DNA of 50,675 nucleotides from Aphodoplasma sp045626925 (GTDB taxonomy: Bacteria; Bacillota; Clostridia; UBA1381; UMGS1253): assembly GCA_045626925.1 (NCBI GenBank), contig JAZUQZ010000012.1, forward strand, positions 1 to 50,675. Reading direction: 5' to 3'. Below the pieces are notes generated by a model, which saw only the letters and a program-made list of their open reading frames with translations, was not told where the DNA came from and ran no database searches. A program made the translations under genes and the position numbers. How positions within the stretch are numbered: position 1 is the stretch's first letter; the number at the start of each line of letters is the position of its first letter. Shown here in pieces: positions 31,506 through 40,143 of the stretch.

Positions 31506-32684
31506 ATGAGCAAGAGATTATTTACATCGGAGTCTGTTACAGAGGGACATCCGGATAAAATTTGTGATTTGATATCTGATGCTATATTGGACGATATTAT
31601 TTCAAAGGATAAAAATGCTCGTGTAGCATGTGAGGTTACTGTTACAACGGGACTTGTTATGGTTGTTGGTGAAATAACGACTTCTGCAAGCTTTGATGTA
31701 CAAAGTATTGTGCGCGATACAATAAGAAATGTTGGCTATGACAGAGCAAAGTATGGTTTTGATTGTGACACTTGTGCGGTAATAACAGCACTTGATAAGC
31801 AGTCGCCGGATATAGCGATTGGCGTTGATAATTCGCTTGAGGTCAAAGAGGGCAAAATGGATGAAACAAATGGTGCGGGTGACCAGGGTATGATGTTTGG
31901 TTATGCCTGCAACGAGACGCGGGTTTATATGCCTATGCCGATATATTTTGCGCATAAAATGGCACGCCGTCTTACAGAGGTACGAAAGAATGGCACACTC
32001 GGCTATTTGCGTCCTGATGGCAAGACACAGGTTACTATTGAATATGACGGCGAGGTGCCTGTTAGAGTTGATACAGTAGTTGTGTCGAGCCAGCACAATC
32101 CGGATGTGTCGATTGATACAATCAGACGCGATATAGTTGAACATGTTATAAAGCCTGTTCTACCAGAGGAGCTTGTAGATGAGCAAACAAAGTATTTTAT
32201 AAATCCGACAGGGCGCTTTGTTGTTGGTGGACCACAAGGTGACTCCGGTCTTACAGGAAGAAAAATCATTGTCGATACATATGGCGGATATGCTCGCCAT
32301 GGTGGCGGCGCATTTTCGGGTAAAGACCCGACAAAAGTCGACAGAAGTGCTGCATACGCTGCAAGATATGTTGCAAAAAACATCGTTGCCGCAGGTCTTG
32401 CGGACAGATGCGAGATACAGATTGCATATGCAATAGGCGTTGCAAAGCCTGTGTCTGTGCTTGTTGATACATTTGGCAGTGCAAAAATTGATGAAAAAAA
32501 GATTGAAGAGCTTGTAAATAATAACTTTGATTTGCGTCCGAGCGCAATAATAAATAAACTTGGATTAAGAAATCCGATTTATAAGCAGACTGCTGCATAT
32601 GGTCATATGGGACGCGAGGATATTGAGCTTCCATGGGAAAAGCTTGATAAGGTTGATGAACTCAGAAAACAGGCAGGCCTTTGA
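31506..32684 (+). CDS. metK: S-adenosylmethionine synthetase
   Basis: A 392-residue enzyme making S-adenosylmethionine from methionine and ATP. The first signature GAGDQGMMFGYA and second GGGAFSGKDPTKVDRS are intact. SAM supplies the methyltransferases in this window (39190, rsmD, trmD). It is monocistronic, with promoter at 31424 and terminator at 32694. GAGGAGCG precedes the ATG. Confidence 0.98.
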   Translation: MSKRLFTSESVTEGHPDKICDLISDAILDDIISKDKNARVACEVTVTTGLVMVVGEITTSASFDVQSIVRDTIRNVGYDRAKYGFDCDTCAVITALDKQSPDIAIGVDNSLEVKEGKMDETNGAGDQGMMFGYACNETRVYMPMPIYFAHKMARRLTEVRKNGTLGYLRPDGKTQVTIEYDGEVPVRVDTVVVSSQHNPDVSIDTIRRDIVEHVIKPVLPEELVDEQTKYFINPTGRFVVGGPQGDSGLTGRKIIVDTYGGYARHGGGAFSGKDPTKVDRSAAYAARYVAKNIVAAGLADRCEIQIAYAIGVAKPVSVLVDTFGSAKIDEKKIEELVNNNFDLRPSAIINKLGLRNPIYKQTAAYGHMGREDIELPWEKLDKVDELRKQAGL

Positions 32685-32693
32685 TATTAAATT

Positions 32694-32722
32694 AAAAAGC
32701 CACGAAATTCGTGGCTTTTTTT
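32694..32722. terminator. Terminator after metK
   Basis: AAAAAGCCACGAA/TTCGTGGCTTTTTT. It can serve the minus-strand DHHW gene too. Confidence 0.9.
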
Positions 32723-32730
32723 ATTTATAT

Positions 32731-33870
32731 TTATTTAATAAAAGCACTTAGCTTTACAAGATTTGTATCTGTCATAAAGTTTGCCGTATTATATAATACG
32801 AGCACATCATCTACATTATTTTGCTCAAGATAATCAATAGGATTTGTATTATAATATCTCAAATCAATTACATAAATTTTTTCATAATGATTTGCCAGTA
32901 ACGGCAAAATGCTATTAGCATATGAATCTTTAAAAACGGCTAGAGTTTTACCGTTTTTATTCGACGATGAAATGTTTATAAGCGGATGATTTCCGTCAAA
33001 GTACATACTATATTTATCTTTTTTATTAAGCCACTCCGTTTCATAAAAGCTGTTTGTTGTCTTGTTTTCTGCAACATAATTAACCAAAAAATCAATCTCA
33101 AACTTTGGCTCATATATGCTTATAGTGTCGGGCTTTATGCTAAAAAGGGGAGCCTTTGACCACATTGTACCATAAAACATTTCAGACATATCTTTTTTTA
33201 CAAAATCACTTTCCTCGTATGCAACGATGCCAAGCTCATCACAAAGGTGCTTGTAAGATAAATAGCTGCCGTAGGCGGTTTGGTGGTGGTCAGTTTTAAA
33301 GTAAATATACTCGTCCTTGTGCTCTTTTAATAATTGGGTCGGATTTATAAATGTAGCATTTGAGTTTGATAAAATTTGCTCCCCAAGAGCTGATACATCA
33401 TTTTGTATAGGGGAGTATGCTCCGTTTGGCAATTTGTGAGACAACACCTCATACGCAGTAGGCACAAGCATTACAGACGCTTTGCAGTCAATGACTTCGC
33501 TCATCTTTTTTATTGCATTAAAATTGTTTGTTGCTATTTTAAAATCTGTTGTGGCGGGTTTTTCAATAAGATAATCATCATCTGCAAAAAACACACCGTT
33601 TGAATCTTTTTTCATAAGAAGTTTCTCTATATGAGAATTTATGCTTACGATTACTGAGCGCATAGGAAATTGGTCAGTTGAAAATGCTTCAATATCCTCC
33701 ATAAATTTTCCCGAAATAACAGAGGCTATTTCAAATTTTGGCATTTGTGCAAGCACTCGGTTTTCGCTTTCGGAAAAAGATGCCGCAGGTTTTGCAAAGC
33801 ATAGTCCCATGGTAATTATAAGCATAGCACAAAATATAATAGAAAACCATTTTTTTATGTTGTTTTCCAC
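32731..33870 (-). CDS. DHHW family protein (polysaccharide O-acetylation partner)
   Basis: A 379-residue protein with an N-terminal membrane anchor (about 9-28) and an extracellular SGNH-like domain. It contains YFKTDHHQTAYG near residue 193 (the DHHW/AlgX-type His motif) and LAVFKDSYANSILPLL near 313, which carries the serine. DHHW proteins are found with MBOAT O-acyltransferases, where they transfer acetyl groups to an exported polysaccharide. It starts 16 bases after the MBOAT gene. Confidence 0.85.
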   Translation of the reverse strand: MENNIKKWFSIIFCAMLIITMGLCFAKPAASFSESENRVLAQMPKFEIASVISGKFMEDIEAFSTDQFPMRSVIVSINSHIEKLLMKKDSNGVFFADDDYLIEKPATTDFKIATNNFNAIKKMSEVIDCKASVMLVPTAYEVLSHKLPNGAYSPIQNDVSALGEQILSNSNATFINPTQLLKEHKDEYIYFKTDHHQTAYGSYLSYKHLCDELGIVAYEESDFVKKDMSEMFYGTMWSKAPLFSIKPDTISIYEPKFEIDFLVNYVAENKTTNSFYETEWLNKKDKYSMYFDGNHPLINISSSNKNGKTLAVFKDSYANSILPLLANHYEKIYVIDLRYYNTNPIDYLEQNNVDDVLVLYNTANFMTDTNLVKLSAFIK

Positions 33871-33886
33871 TCTGTGACACCTCCGA

Positions 33887-35284
33887 TTAAAATCTGAAAT
33901 ACAAAAATGGATTATACGCCGAGTTTACAAGATAAATCGTACAAAGCAAAAGTGAAATGAGCGATAAAACACCAATAACGATTTCTTTTTTGCTCCATGT
34001 AAACTTATCAAATATTTTTTTGCAAAGTGGCATCGACGCAACTATAGCGATAATGAGCACAAGTCCGTATGAGCTTATGTTGTATATTGCAACAGAGTCT
34101 ATTATGCCTGATGCGCCTATACCGAGCATTGTTTTAAAATATTCCACGCCATTTTTGAGCGAATCAAATGCAAATATTACCCACCCAAACAGTATTAGTA
34201 TAGTCGCATATATGTGCGAAACAAATTTTGGAAGCTTGGCTAACAATTTTAAAAGAAAAGTCTTTTCAATTATCAGTATTATTGCAAAATATAGTCCCCA
34301 TACGGCAAAGTTCCAGCTCGCTCCGTGCCAAAAGCCGGTAAGAAACCACACGACAAAAATGTTGATATATGTTTGTGCTCTGCCCTTGCGACTTCCGCCG
34401 AGAGGAATATATACATACTCACGGAACCATGTGCCAAGGCTTATGTGCCATCTTCTCCAAAATTCTGTTATGCTTTTGCTTGTGTACGGATAGTTAAAGT
34501 TTTCCTCAAAAGTAAACCCGAACATTTTCCCAAGGCCAATTGCCATATCACTATAACCCGAAAAATCAAAGTAAATCTGGAGCGCAAAGGCAATAATACC
34601 AATCCAAGATGACACAACAGAAATCTGTGCTGCCGGTGTGGCGCTTATTGTGTCCCAAAGCATACCTATATTATTTGCAAGAAGGACTTTTTTTGCAAGG
34701 CCAACACAAAAACGAACAACGCCATCATAAAACATAGAAAAGCTTTCGCGTCTGTTATTAAGTTGCCCTGCTATTGTATTATAACGCACGATTGGGCCCG
34801 CAATAAGCTGTGGAAACAGCGTTACATATGCGCCAAAGGATATGATGTTCTTTTGTGCGGGGGCATCGTGACGATAGACATCGATTGTATATGACATTGT
34901 CTGAAAGGTATAAAACGACACACCTATAGGGAGCGCAAGTCCAAGCAGCCCAATTTGTGAGCCGGTAAGCGAATTTATGTTGCTTATAAAAAAGTCGCTG
35001 TATTTAAAGAACATCAAAATGCCAAGGTTTGCAATAATATCAAAAATAAGTATTGCGCGCCTTTTTTTGCCGCACCCCTCAAACCTCTCAAGCAGTCTGC
35101 CATTTGTATAGTCAAGCACGGTCGAGAAAAGCATTATTGTAACATAAATGAGCTCGCCCCATGCATAAAACATAAGACTGCATAAAAAAAGTATAAGGTT
35201 TCTAAACTTTTTTGGCACTGCAAAATATAAAATAATTACAATAGGTAAAAAGAAGTATAAAAACGGTATGCTCGAAAATACCAT
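33887..35284 (-). CDS. MBOAT family O-acyltransferase
   Basis: A 465-residue membrane protein with about ten helices. Conserved motifs include FWRRWHISLGTWFREYVYIPLGG near residue 280 and TGFWHGASWNFAVWG near 317, whose histidine is the likely catalytic residue. The family passes acetyl groups across the membrane to an outside acceptor, as AlgI and DltB do. It forms an operon with DUF4358 upstream and DHHW downstream. GGAGG precedes the ATG. Confidence 0.93.
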   Translation of the reverse strand: MVFSSIPFLYFFLPIVIILYFAVPKKFRNLILFLCSLMFYAWGELIYVTIMLFSTVLDYTNGRLLERFEGCGKKRRAILIFDIIANLGILMFFKYSDFFISNINSLTGSQIGLLGLALPIGVSFYTFQTMSYTIDVYRHDAPAQKNIISFGAYVTLFPQLIAGPIVRYNTIAGQLNNRRESFSMFYDGVVRFCVGLAKKVLLANNIGMLWDTISATPAAQISVVSSWIGIIAFALQIYFDFSGYSDMAIGLGKMFGFTFEENFNYPYTSKSITEFWRRWHISLGTWFREYVYIPLGGSRKGRAQTYINIFVVWFLTGFWHGASWNFAVWGLYFAIILIIEKTFLLKLLAKLPKFVSHIYATILILFGWVIFAFDSLKNGVEYFKTMLGIGASGIIDSVAIYNISSYGLVLIIAIVASMPLCKKIFDKFTWSKKEIVIGVLSLISLLLCTIYLVNSAYNPFLYFRF

Positions 35285-35328
35285 AACAACCTCCGTTCAC
35301 TTTACAAAAAATTGTATATCTATGACTT

Positions 35329-35350
35329 GGAGCGACGAAAACGCCGCTCC
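35329..35350 (-). other. GC-rich intercistronic hairpin
   Basis: GGAGCGACG, loop of four, CGCCGCTCC (nine pairs with one G-U when read on the minus strand). It lies between the DUF4358 and MBOAT genes and has no immediate U tract, so it may modulate mRNA stability or translation and not end transcription. Confidence 0.5.
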
Positions 35351-35369
35351 AGTAGTTTGTATAAAAAAA

Positions 35370-36029
35370 TTATAGCGATGAGTTAAATGCAGATACAGCT
35401 TTGTCTACACCGTCTGCAACAACCATCGTAACATAAAGACCTTTTGTTACAATTTGACCTGCTTGTACAAGCTCATATTGGTCCGGAAGATATCTCTTCC
35501 ATTGTTCATCAAGGTTTGCAAGCCTTGCTTTAAGAAGATTTTTTGCTTCGTTAACGCCGGCACTATCCTTTGCTTTTATAATAATGATTTCGTTTGCGCG
35601 AACATTCATAAGCGGACCGTATACTAAAACTTCTTCAAAAAGTGCGGGATTTATGCCATATAGATCTTCGTAAAGCTCAAGAGGCATTTCCGACAGACTT
35701 TTTGTTTCAGGAAGTGCATCTACCATTTTGTTCATAAGCTCACTTGCGGAAAGAGCCGGCACAGGTGTGGGCGTAGCAGTTGGTGTAGGTGCCGGTGTAT
35801 TAGGCTTTTGTGTGACTTGTGGTGGTTTTGCACTTTCAGTTGCAGGCGCTTTTGTACTTTCCGATTCCGGTGTAGGAGTAGATGCATCAGGCACAACAGA
35901 CGGCGTTGGCGAAACAGTCCCTACCGCTGGTGCAGCTATTTGTGTGTCATCGACCTTTTTTCCACATCCGCTCAAAGCAGAAAATACAAGTGTCAATGCA
36001 AGTAGTGTGATAATAATTCTTTTTTTCAT
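35370..36029 (-). CDS. DUF4358 lipoprotein
   Basis: A 219-residue lipoprotein. The start is the ATG at 36029 (GGGGG nine bases upstream); a longer frame begins 17 codons earlier without a ribosome site. The lipobox is LSGC at residues 19-22. A proline-, threonine- and serine-rich linker spans about 30-95, followed by the DUF4358 domain (ELMNKMVDALPETKSLSEMP, IIIIKAKDSAGVNEAKNLL). DUF4358 proteins accompany MBOAT/DHHW genes in Clostridia, so a role in surface-polymer modification is likely by context. Confidence 0.85.
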   Translation of the reverse strand: MKKRIIITLLALTLVFSALSGCGKKVDDTQIAAPAVGTVSPTPSVVPDASTPTPESESTKAPATESAKPPQVTQKPNTPAPTPTATPTPVPALSASELMNKMVDALPETKSLSEMPLELYEDLYGINPALFEEVLVYGPLMNVRANEIIIIKAKDSAGVNEAKNLLKARLANLDEQWKRYLPDQYELVQAGQIVTKGLYVTMVVADGVDKAVSAFNSSL

Positions 36030-36113
36030 AGGTTTTCCCCCTGTTATTTTTATTTTTAAACAATAGTATAGACGCCGCATTTATAAAAAAGTTCCAAACC
36101 CCTTTTTATTTTG

Positions 36114-36143
36114 TTGACAAGGCTACGCATTTAATATTATAAT
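36114..36143 (+). promoter_or_regulatory. Promoter of the AEC transporter gene
   Basis: TTGACA (36114-36119) and TATAAT (36138-36143), spacer 18. Confidence 0.8.
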
Positions 36144-36175
36144 GTGTTAGGCATTTTATAAAGGAGATGGCTATA

Positions 36176-37099
36176 ATGAACGAGATATTTTATACAACAG
36201 CAAATCAAATGCTGATTTTTTTTATAATAATGATAATAGGGTATGTTCTTGCAAAAAAGAAAATCGTAGGGGATAGCGCAGACAAAGCGTTGTCATCGAT
36301 ACTTACATATGCTATATGTCCTGCACTCACCTTTAAAACCTTTTATGAAAATTTTAGACTTGATGTTATGAAAGAAAAGCTTGGTGCAGTTTTAATATCG
36401 TTTGCCATACTGGTTATATTATATATTTTTGCATGCTTTTTGGCAAGAGTTTTTACAAAAAACGATTATTTAAAGAAAATATATGCTTATTCACTTGTGG
36501 TAGCAAATTATGGATATATGGGCTATGCTGTGACGGAATCGGTCTTTGGCGGAGAAACATTATTTAATATGATGCTTTTTACAATACCGATTACTATATT
36601 TATATATACGATTGGGGTTTCGTCACTTGACCCAAACAGTAAAAAAATCACCTTTAAAAGCGTAATTTTAAGACCGGCATTTATTTTAATGTTTATTGGT
36701 ATGATGTTTGGCGCGCTCAATATAAAATTGCCGATAGCGATTGAAAAGGCATCTGCATCAATATCATCTTGTATGGGGCCGATGGCTATGCTTATGACGG
36801 GTATAGTAATAGCGAAATATAATTTTAAAGAAATTATTTTAAATTGGAATGTTACGATTATATCCGTAATAAGACTAATAATTATTCCGTCTGTACTTGT
36901 GATTGCATTACGATTGTGCGGCGTGAGCGAGTACATACAAATTGCGGTGTTGGGTTCGTATGCAATGCCTATGGGACTTAATACAGTTGTGTTTCCTGCG
37001 GCATTTGGCGGAGATACAAAGCCCGGAGCAAGCATGGCTCTTATTTCTAATATTATGGCAATAATAACAATACCTGTTATGTTTTCGATTTTTTCATAA
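36176..37099 (+). CDS. AEC family transporter
   Basis: A 307-residue membrane protein with ten predicted helices in two halves, of the auxin efflux carrier family (bacterial members export organic acids and amino-acid-like substrates). The motifs YVLAKKKIV, SILTYAICPALTF, the ANYGYMGYAV block and the late AVLGSYAMPMGLNTVVF segment are typical. The start is the ATG at 36176 with AAGGAG nine bases upstream; the ATG at 36167 directly touches that site. The substrate is unknown. Confidence 0.88.
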   Translation: MNEIFYTTANQMLIFFIIMIIGYVLAKKKIVGDSADKALSSILTYAICPALTFKTFYENFRLDVMKEKLGAVLISFAILVILYIFACFLARVFTKNDYLKKIYAYSLVVANYGYMGYAVTESVFGGETLFNMMLFTIPITIFIYTIGVSSLDPNSKKITFKSVILRPAFILMFIGMMFGALNIKLPIAIEKASASISSCMGPMAMLMTGIVIAKYNFKEIILNWNVTIISVIRLIIIPSVLVIALRLCGVSEYIQIAVLGSYAMPMGLNTVVFPAAFGGDTKPGASMALISNIMAIITIPVMFSIFS

Positions 37100-37130
37100 T
37101 AATCATACTAACTATCTTATAAAATTATTG

Positions 37131-37170
37131 AAATCTCGTGAGAGGCAAGCGCCTTTTGCGAGATTTTTTA
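37131..37170 (+). terminator. Terminator after the AEC gene
   Basis: AAATCTCG with CGAGATTTTTT, plus an inner AGGC/GCCT helix. Confidence 0.85.
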
Positions 37171-37210
37171 TTGTAACAAAAATGTAACAGAACAAATTTT
37201 CGTTTTTCTC

Positions 37211-37239
37211 TTGACAACAAACTTATGTTCTGTTATACT
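37211..37239 (+). promoter_or_regulatory. SOS-regulated promoter of the yneA-like gene
   Basis: TTGACA (37211-37216) and TATACT (37234-37239), spacer 17. LexA operators lie inside the spacer and just after the -10. Confidence 0.85.
37219..37230. promoter_or_regulatory. LexA operator 1
   Basis: AAACTTATGTTC, one mismatch from GAACnnnnGTTC, inside the promoter spacer. The centre lies 28 bases from operator 2. Confidence 0.75.
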
Positions 37240-37246
37240 TAAACCA

Positions 37247-37258
37247 GAACATAAGTTC
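37247..37258. promoter_or_regulatory. LexA operator 2
   Basis: GAACATAAGTTC, a perfect SOS box, within a longer AGAACATAAGTTCT palindrome just downstream of the -10. Confidence 0.88.
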
Positions 37259-37283
37259 TGCAGAATTTCAAGAGGTGATTTAA

Positions 37284-37592
37284 ATGTATAATACAGGGAA
37301 AAAATTGGTCGTAAAAAATAAAGTAAGGTTTACTATTTTTGTTATAATGGTAATTGCATTATTCGAGTTGTTAATGTTTGCGATTATAAGTCCATCAAAA
37401 ACAAATGCAGATATAAGCCATAAAACAGAGCTTGTATGTGTAGCTGTGGGGGATACTTTGTGGGATATTGCACAGGAGTATTGTGATAACGATACAGACA
37501 TAAGAGAAACGGTGTATCGAATTAAAAAGCTTAACGGATTAAAGAGTAGCGATTTAGTTTTTGGCCAAACAATTATTGTGCCGCTTGATTAA
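37284..37592 (+). CDS. yneA: YneA-like SOS cell-division inhibitor with LysM domain
   Basis: A 102-residue protein with an N-terminal membrane helix (about 16-36) and a C-terminal LysM domain (VAVGDTLWDIAQEYC, then IKKLNGLKSSDLVFGQTIIVPL). This is the build of YneA of Bacillus subtilis, which delays septation during the SOS response. Two LexA operators around the promoter make SOS control very likely. AGAGGTG lies six bases before the ATG. In Bacillus yneA is next to lexA; here the two lie 30 kb apart. Confidence 0.82.
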   Translation: MYNTGKKLVVKNKVRFTIFVIMVIALFELLMFAIISPSKTNADISHKTELVCVAVGDTLWDIAQEYCDNDTDIRETVYRIKKLNGLKSSDLVFGQTIIVPLD

Positions 37593-37596
37593 AATT

Positions 37597-37637
37597 AAAA
37601 GTCCACATCTGCCATTAACGACAGATGTGGACTTTTT
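37597..37637. terminator. Bidirectional terminator between yneA and nagB
   Basis: AAAAGTCCACATCTG, loop of ten, CAGATGTGGACTTTTT. Confidence 0.92.
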
Positions 37638-37654
37638 ATAATTATTTATAGAAA

Positions 37655-38359
37655 TCAGACACCATTTGCCTCTTCATCAACAATTACAGTAACATCATTG
37701 TGAAGCTGTAAAAGTGTAGCGGGAATCTTTGTCGTTACAACACCGGAGAACATCTTTTTCACTATATCCGCTTTATTTTTACCACTTGCAACAACAAGAA
37801 TCTTCTTTGCTTTCATAATACCACCCATACCAAGAGTAAGTGCGTGGCGCGGAACATCATCCTTGCTTTCGAAAAAACGCGAATTTGCATCGATTGTTGA
37901 TTGTGTAAGCTCAACCATATGTGTACCAACGGACAACTCTTCATCAGGCTCATTAAACCCGATGTGTCCGTTCGGACCAAGGCCTAAAAGTTGCAAATCA
38001 ATGCCGCCTGCGGCTTCTATTGCAGCATCATAACGCTTGCATTCAGCGACCGCGTCACTTGCTTCACCGTTTGGAATATCCATGCTTTTTACATTTATAT
38101 GGTCAAAAAGGTTTTTATCCATAAAGTATTGATAGCTTTGGTCGTTCGACTTTGAAAGAGGATAATACTCATCAAGGTTGTATGTTGAAACCTTTGAAAA
38201 GTCTATTTTATCATCTACAAGGCATTTATATAGACCGATTGGTGTCGAGCCTGTTGCAAGGCCAAGCACGCTATCGGGCTTTGAAGCTATTTGAGCGGCG
38301 ATGATTTTTGCGCCCTCCTTTGACATTTCGTCATAGTTTTTGCAAACAATTTTTTTCAT
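37655..38359 (-). CDS. nagB: Glucosamine-6-phosphate deaminase
   Basis: A 234-residue NagB: GLATGSTPIGLY near residue 36, YNLDEYYPL near 64, and GLGPNGHIGFNEP near 125. It converts glucosamine-6-phosphate to fructose-6-phosphate and ammonia, linking amino sugar catabolism to glycolysis. The start is the ATG at 38359; AAGGAG is nine bases upstream and touches the ATG at 38368. No nagA or PTS gene is adjacent. Confidence 0.95.
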   Translation of the reverse strand: MKKIVCKNYDEMSKEGAKIIAAQIASKPDSVLGLATGSTPIGLYKCLVDDKIDFSKVSTYNLDEYYPLSKSNDQSYQYFMDKNLFDHINVKSMDIPNGEASDAVAECKRYDAAIEAAGGIDLQLLGLGPNGHIGFNEPDEELSVGTHMVELTQSTIDANSRFFESKDDVPRHALTLGMGGIMKAKKILVVASGKNKADIVKKMFSGVVTTKIPATLLQLHNDVTVIVDEEANGV

Positions 38360-38457
38360 ATAAAGCATCTCCTTATTTAAAAAGTAATGTTATTTTGCAT
38401 ATGTTTATTATATACCCATATATATAAAAAATCAAGCGAGTTTGTAAAAAAATATGA

Positions 38458-38486
38458 TTGACACATATAGGCTTATAAGATATAAT
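38458..38486 (+). promoter_or_regulatory. Promoter of the DUF1292 gene
   Basis: TTGACA (38458-38463) and TATAAT (38481-38486), spacer 17, perfect hexamers. Confidence 0.85.
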
Positions 38487-38521
38487 ATAAATACAATAAA
38501 ACCCTGAAGGGAGCAAGTAAA

Positions 38522-38797
38522 ATGAGCGAAGAAAGCAATATTGTTACACTATATGATGAGGACAATAATCCGATAAATTTTGAGCATCTTGACACTTTTG
38601 AGGTTGATTCAAAAGTATATATAGTTTTGCTTGAAATACTTGAAAATGAGGAAAATGATGAGGTTTGTATTTTCAGACTCGAAGAGGATGAAAATGGAGA
38701 GGATTTATTGTCTGTAATCGAAGACGAAGATGAGCTTATGGCAGCTTTTGAAGAATTTGAAAATCGTATTGAAGACACAGAAGATGGAGAGGAATAA
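38522..38797 (+). CDS. DUF1292 domain-containing protein
   Basis: A 91-residue, highly acidic protein with the DUF1292 pattern ITLYDEDNNPINFEHLDTFEVD, then YIVLLEI and FRLEEDENGEDLLSVIED. The family (YrzB-like) is widespread in Firmicutes and of unknown function. GAAGGGAG precedes the ATG. 6S RNA follows downstream. Confidence 0.88.
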   Translation: MSEESNIVTLYDEDNNPINFEHLDTFEVDSKVYIVLLEILENEENDEVCIFRLEEDENGEDLLSVIEDEDELMAAFEEFENRIEDTEDGEE

Positions 38798-38825
38798 TTT
38801 GTCAAAAATAAATGTGAATAGCATA

Positions 38826-38854
38826 TTGAAATAGTGCAGAGAATAGTGTATAAT
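38826..38854 (+). promoter_or_regulatory. Promoter of 6S RNA
   Basis: TTGAAA (38826-38831) and TATAAT (38849-38854), spacer 17. The predicted start at about 38861 fits the RNA 5' end. Confidence 0.85.
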
Positions 38855-38860
38855 AAAACT

Positions 38861-39060
38861 ATAAAAAGAGCTTAACCCCTGCGGCGTGCGTAGCGGTGCC
38901 ATTTATTTTACCAACAAACAATAAATGGGATTCTTGCTCTTTGTGCGGATTGCAGGCCTCCCTATATGGAAGAAGGAAGCGCGAAACACAAAGGCGGTTG
39001 CCCACCTGCTTATGCAGGTAATATAAAGGCACGATATACGGCGCGGTGGGGCATTTTTTT
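38861..39060 (+). ncRNA. ssrS: 6S RNA
   Basis: A 200-base transcript with its own consensus promoter. The 5' arm CCCCTGCGGCGTGCG and the 3' arm GGCGCGGTGGGG can close the long outer stem. The central half carries the CCACCTGC-TTAT-GCAGG hairpin and AAACACAAAGG region typical of the 3' side of 6S, and the CATTTATT...AATAAATGGG helix on the 5' side. It ends in a T run. 6S RNA mimics an open promoter and sequesters sigma-A RNA polymerase. No protein frame within it is credible. Confidence 0.75.
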
Positions 39061-39070
39061 GATTAAATTA

Positions 39071-39099
39071 AGGCAGCGGAATATAGCGCTGCTTTTTTT
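39071..39099 (+). terminator. Terminator downstream of 6S RNA
   Basis: GGCAGCG, loop of seven, CGCTGCTTTTTTT. Confidence 0.85.
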
Positions 39100-39125
39100 G
39101 TGCACAACAAAATGCCCTATATTGA

Positions 39126-39154
39126 TTGACAAAACAAGTATATTAGGATAAAAT
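39126..39154 (+). promoter_or_regulatory. Promoter of the methyltransferase gene
   Basis: TTGACA (39126-39131) and TAAAAT (39149-39154), spacer 17. Confidence 0.8.
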
Positions 39155-39189
39155 TTAATGTAAGGAAAATTGATTTGGAGAGAGTGAAA

Positions 39190-40065
39190 ATGAGAATTTC
39201 AACAAAGCTTCTTATAGGGTTAAATAAATGTTTCAAAGCGCCCGTACATCCGTTTAATTTGCAGCGCGATGGTGTAAAATCATATGCCATGTGGCAGTAT
39301 GAAAAAGGTGCAGATACGATAAAGCTTTATTTAAAAAACTATACAAAAGAGGAAATGTTTGAGAATAAAGTCGTTGCCGACATTGGTTGTGGTGCAGCGG
39401 GCAAGTCGTTATACTATGCTTCTTGTGGTGCAAAGAAGGTATTTGGTGTAGAAATTTTGGACAAATATGAGTCAGAGGCAAATGCACTTGCGTGCGAGCT
39501 GGGGTATAAAGAAAAATTTGAATTTATTTGTGCTGATGCATCAGCTTTGCCGTTTGAAGACGGCAGTATTGATACAATTATCATGAATGATGCAATGGAG
39601 CATGTTGACGAGCCTGAAGGGGTAATATGTGAATGTATGCGCGTGCTCAAAGACGGCGGCAGACTTTATGCAAATTTTCCGCCCTATCATCACCCGTTTG
39701 GCGCACATTTGAGTGATTTGATATATATTCCTTGGGTGCACTTGTTCTTTGGCGAAAAAACGCTCATAGAAGCGTACAAGCACCTTGCAAAAAATGAGGC
39801 TGATGGAGATTCGCGGATAGAGTTTAGAATTTCAAAAAAAGATGATGGAAGCGAATATTTTTCGTATATAAATCATATGACGATAAAACGCTTTGATAAA
39901 ATTTTAAACAAGCTTGGTATTGTACCTGTATATTATAAACGCGAGCCACTTAGGAGTGCGTTTTGCCTTTTATCAAAGCTGCCGATTTTGCGTGAATTAT
40001 TAGTTAAAATGGTCGTATGCGTAATAGAAAAACAATCGGTTGTAAAAAATTGCAAAAATAGATAA
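39190..40065 (+). CDS. Class I SAM-dependent methyltransferase
   Basis: A 291-residue protein. The SAM-binding motif VVADIGCGAAGKSLYY lies near residue 62, VEILDKYES near 88, ADASALPFEDGSIDTI near 115 and NDAMEHVDEPEG near 130. The substrate is not evident: the GHLY-like HHPFGAHLSDL segment resembles methyltransferases of polysaccharide or lipid biosynthesis. The start is the ATG at 39190 with GGAGAG seven bases upstream. It has its own promoter. Confidence 0.85.
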   Translation: MRISTKLLIGLNKCFKAPVHPFNLQRDGVKSYAMWQYEKGADTIKLYLKNYTKEEMFENKVVADIGCGAAGKSLYYASCGAKKVFGVEILDKYESEANALACELGYKEKFEFICADASALPFEDGSIDTIIMNDAMEHVDEPEGVICECMRVLKDGGRLYANFPPYHHPFGAHLSDLIYIPWVHLFFGEKTLIEAYKHLAKNEADGDSRIEFRISKKDDGSEYFSYINHMTIKRFDKILNKLGIVPVYYKREPLRSAFCLLSKLPILRELLVKMVVCVIEKQSVVKNCKNR

Positions 40066-40143
40066 AATTTTTAAATTAAATGTAGAAACTTTACTTGACT
40101 TTTTAATCATTATATGTAAAAATAATATAAGAGGTGGTATGTC

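Noticed and set aside
38966..39151. A 61-codon plus-strand frame
   Set aside because: It lies within 6S RNA and the terminator after it.
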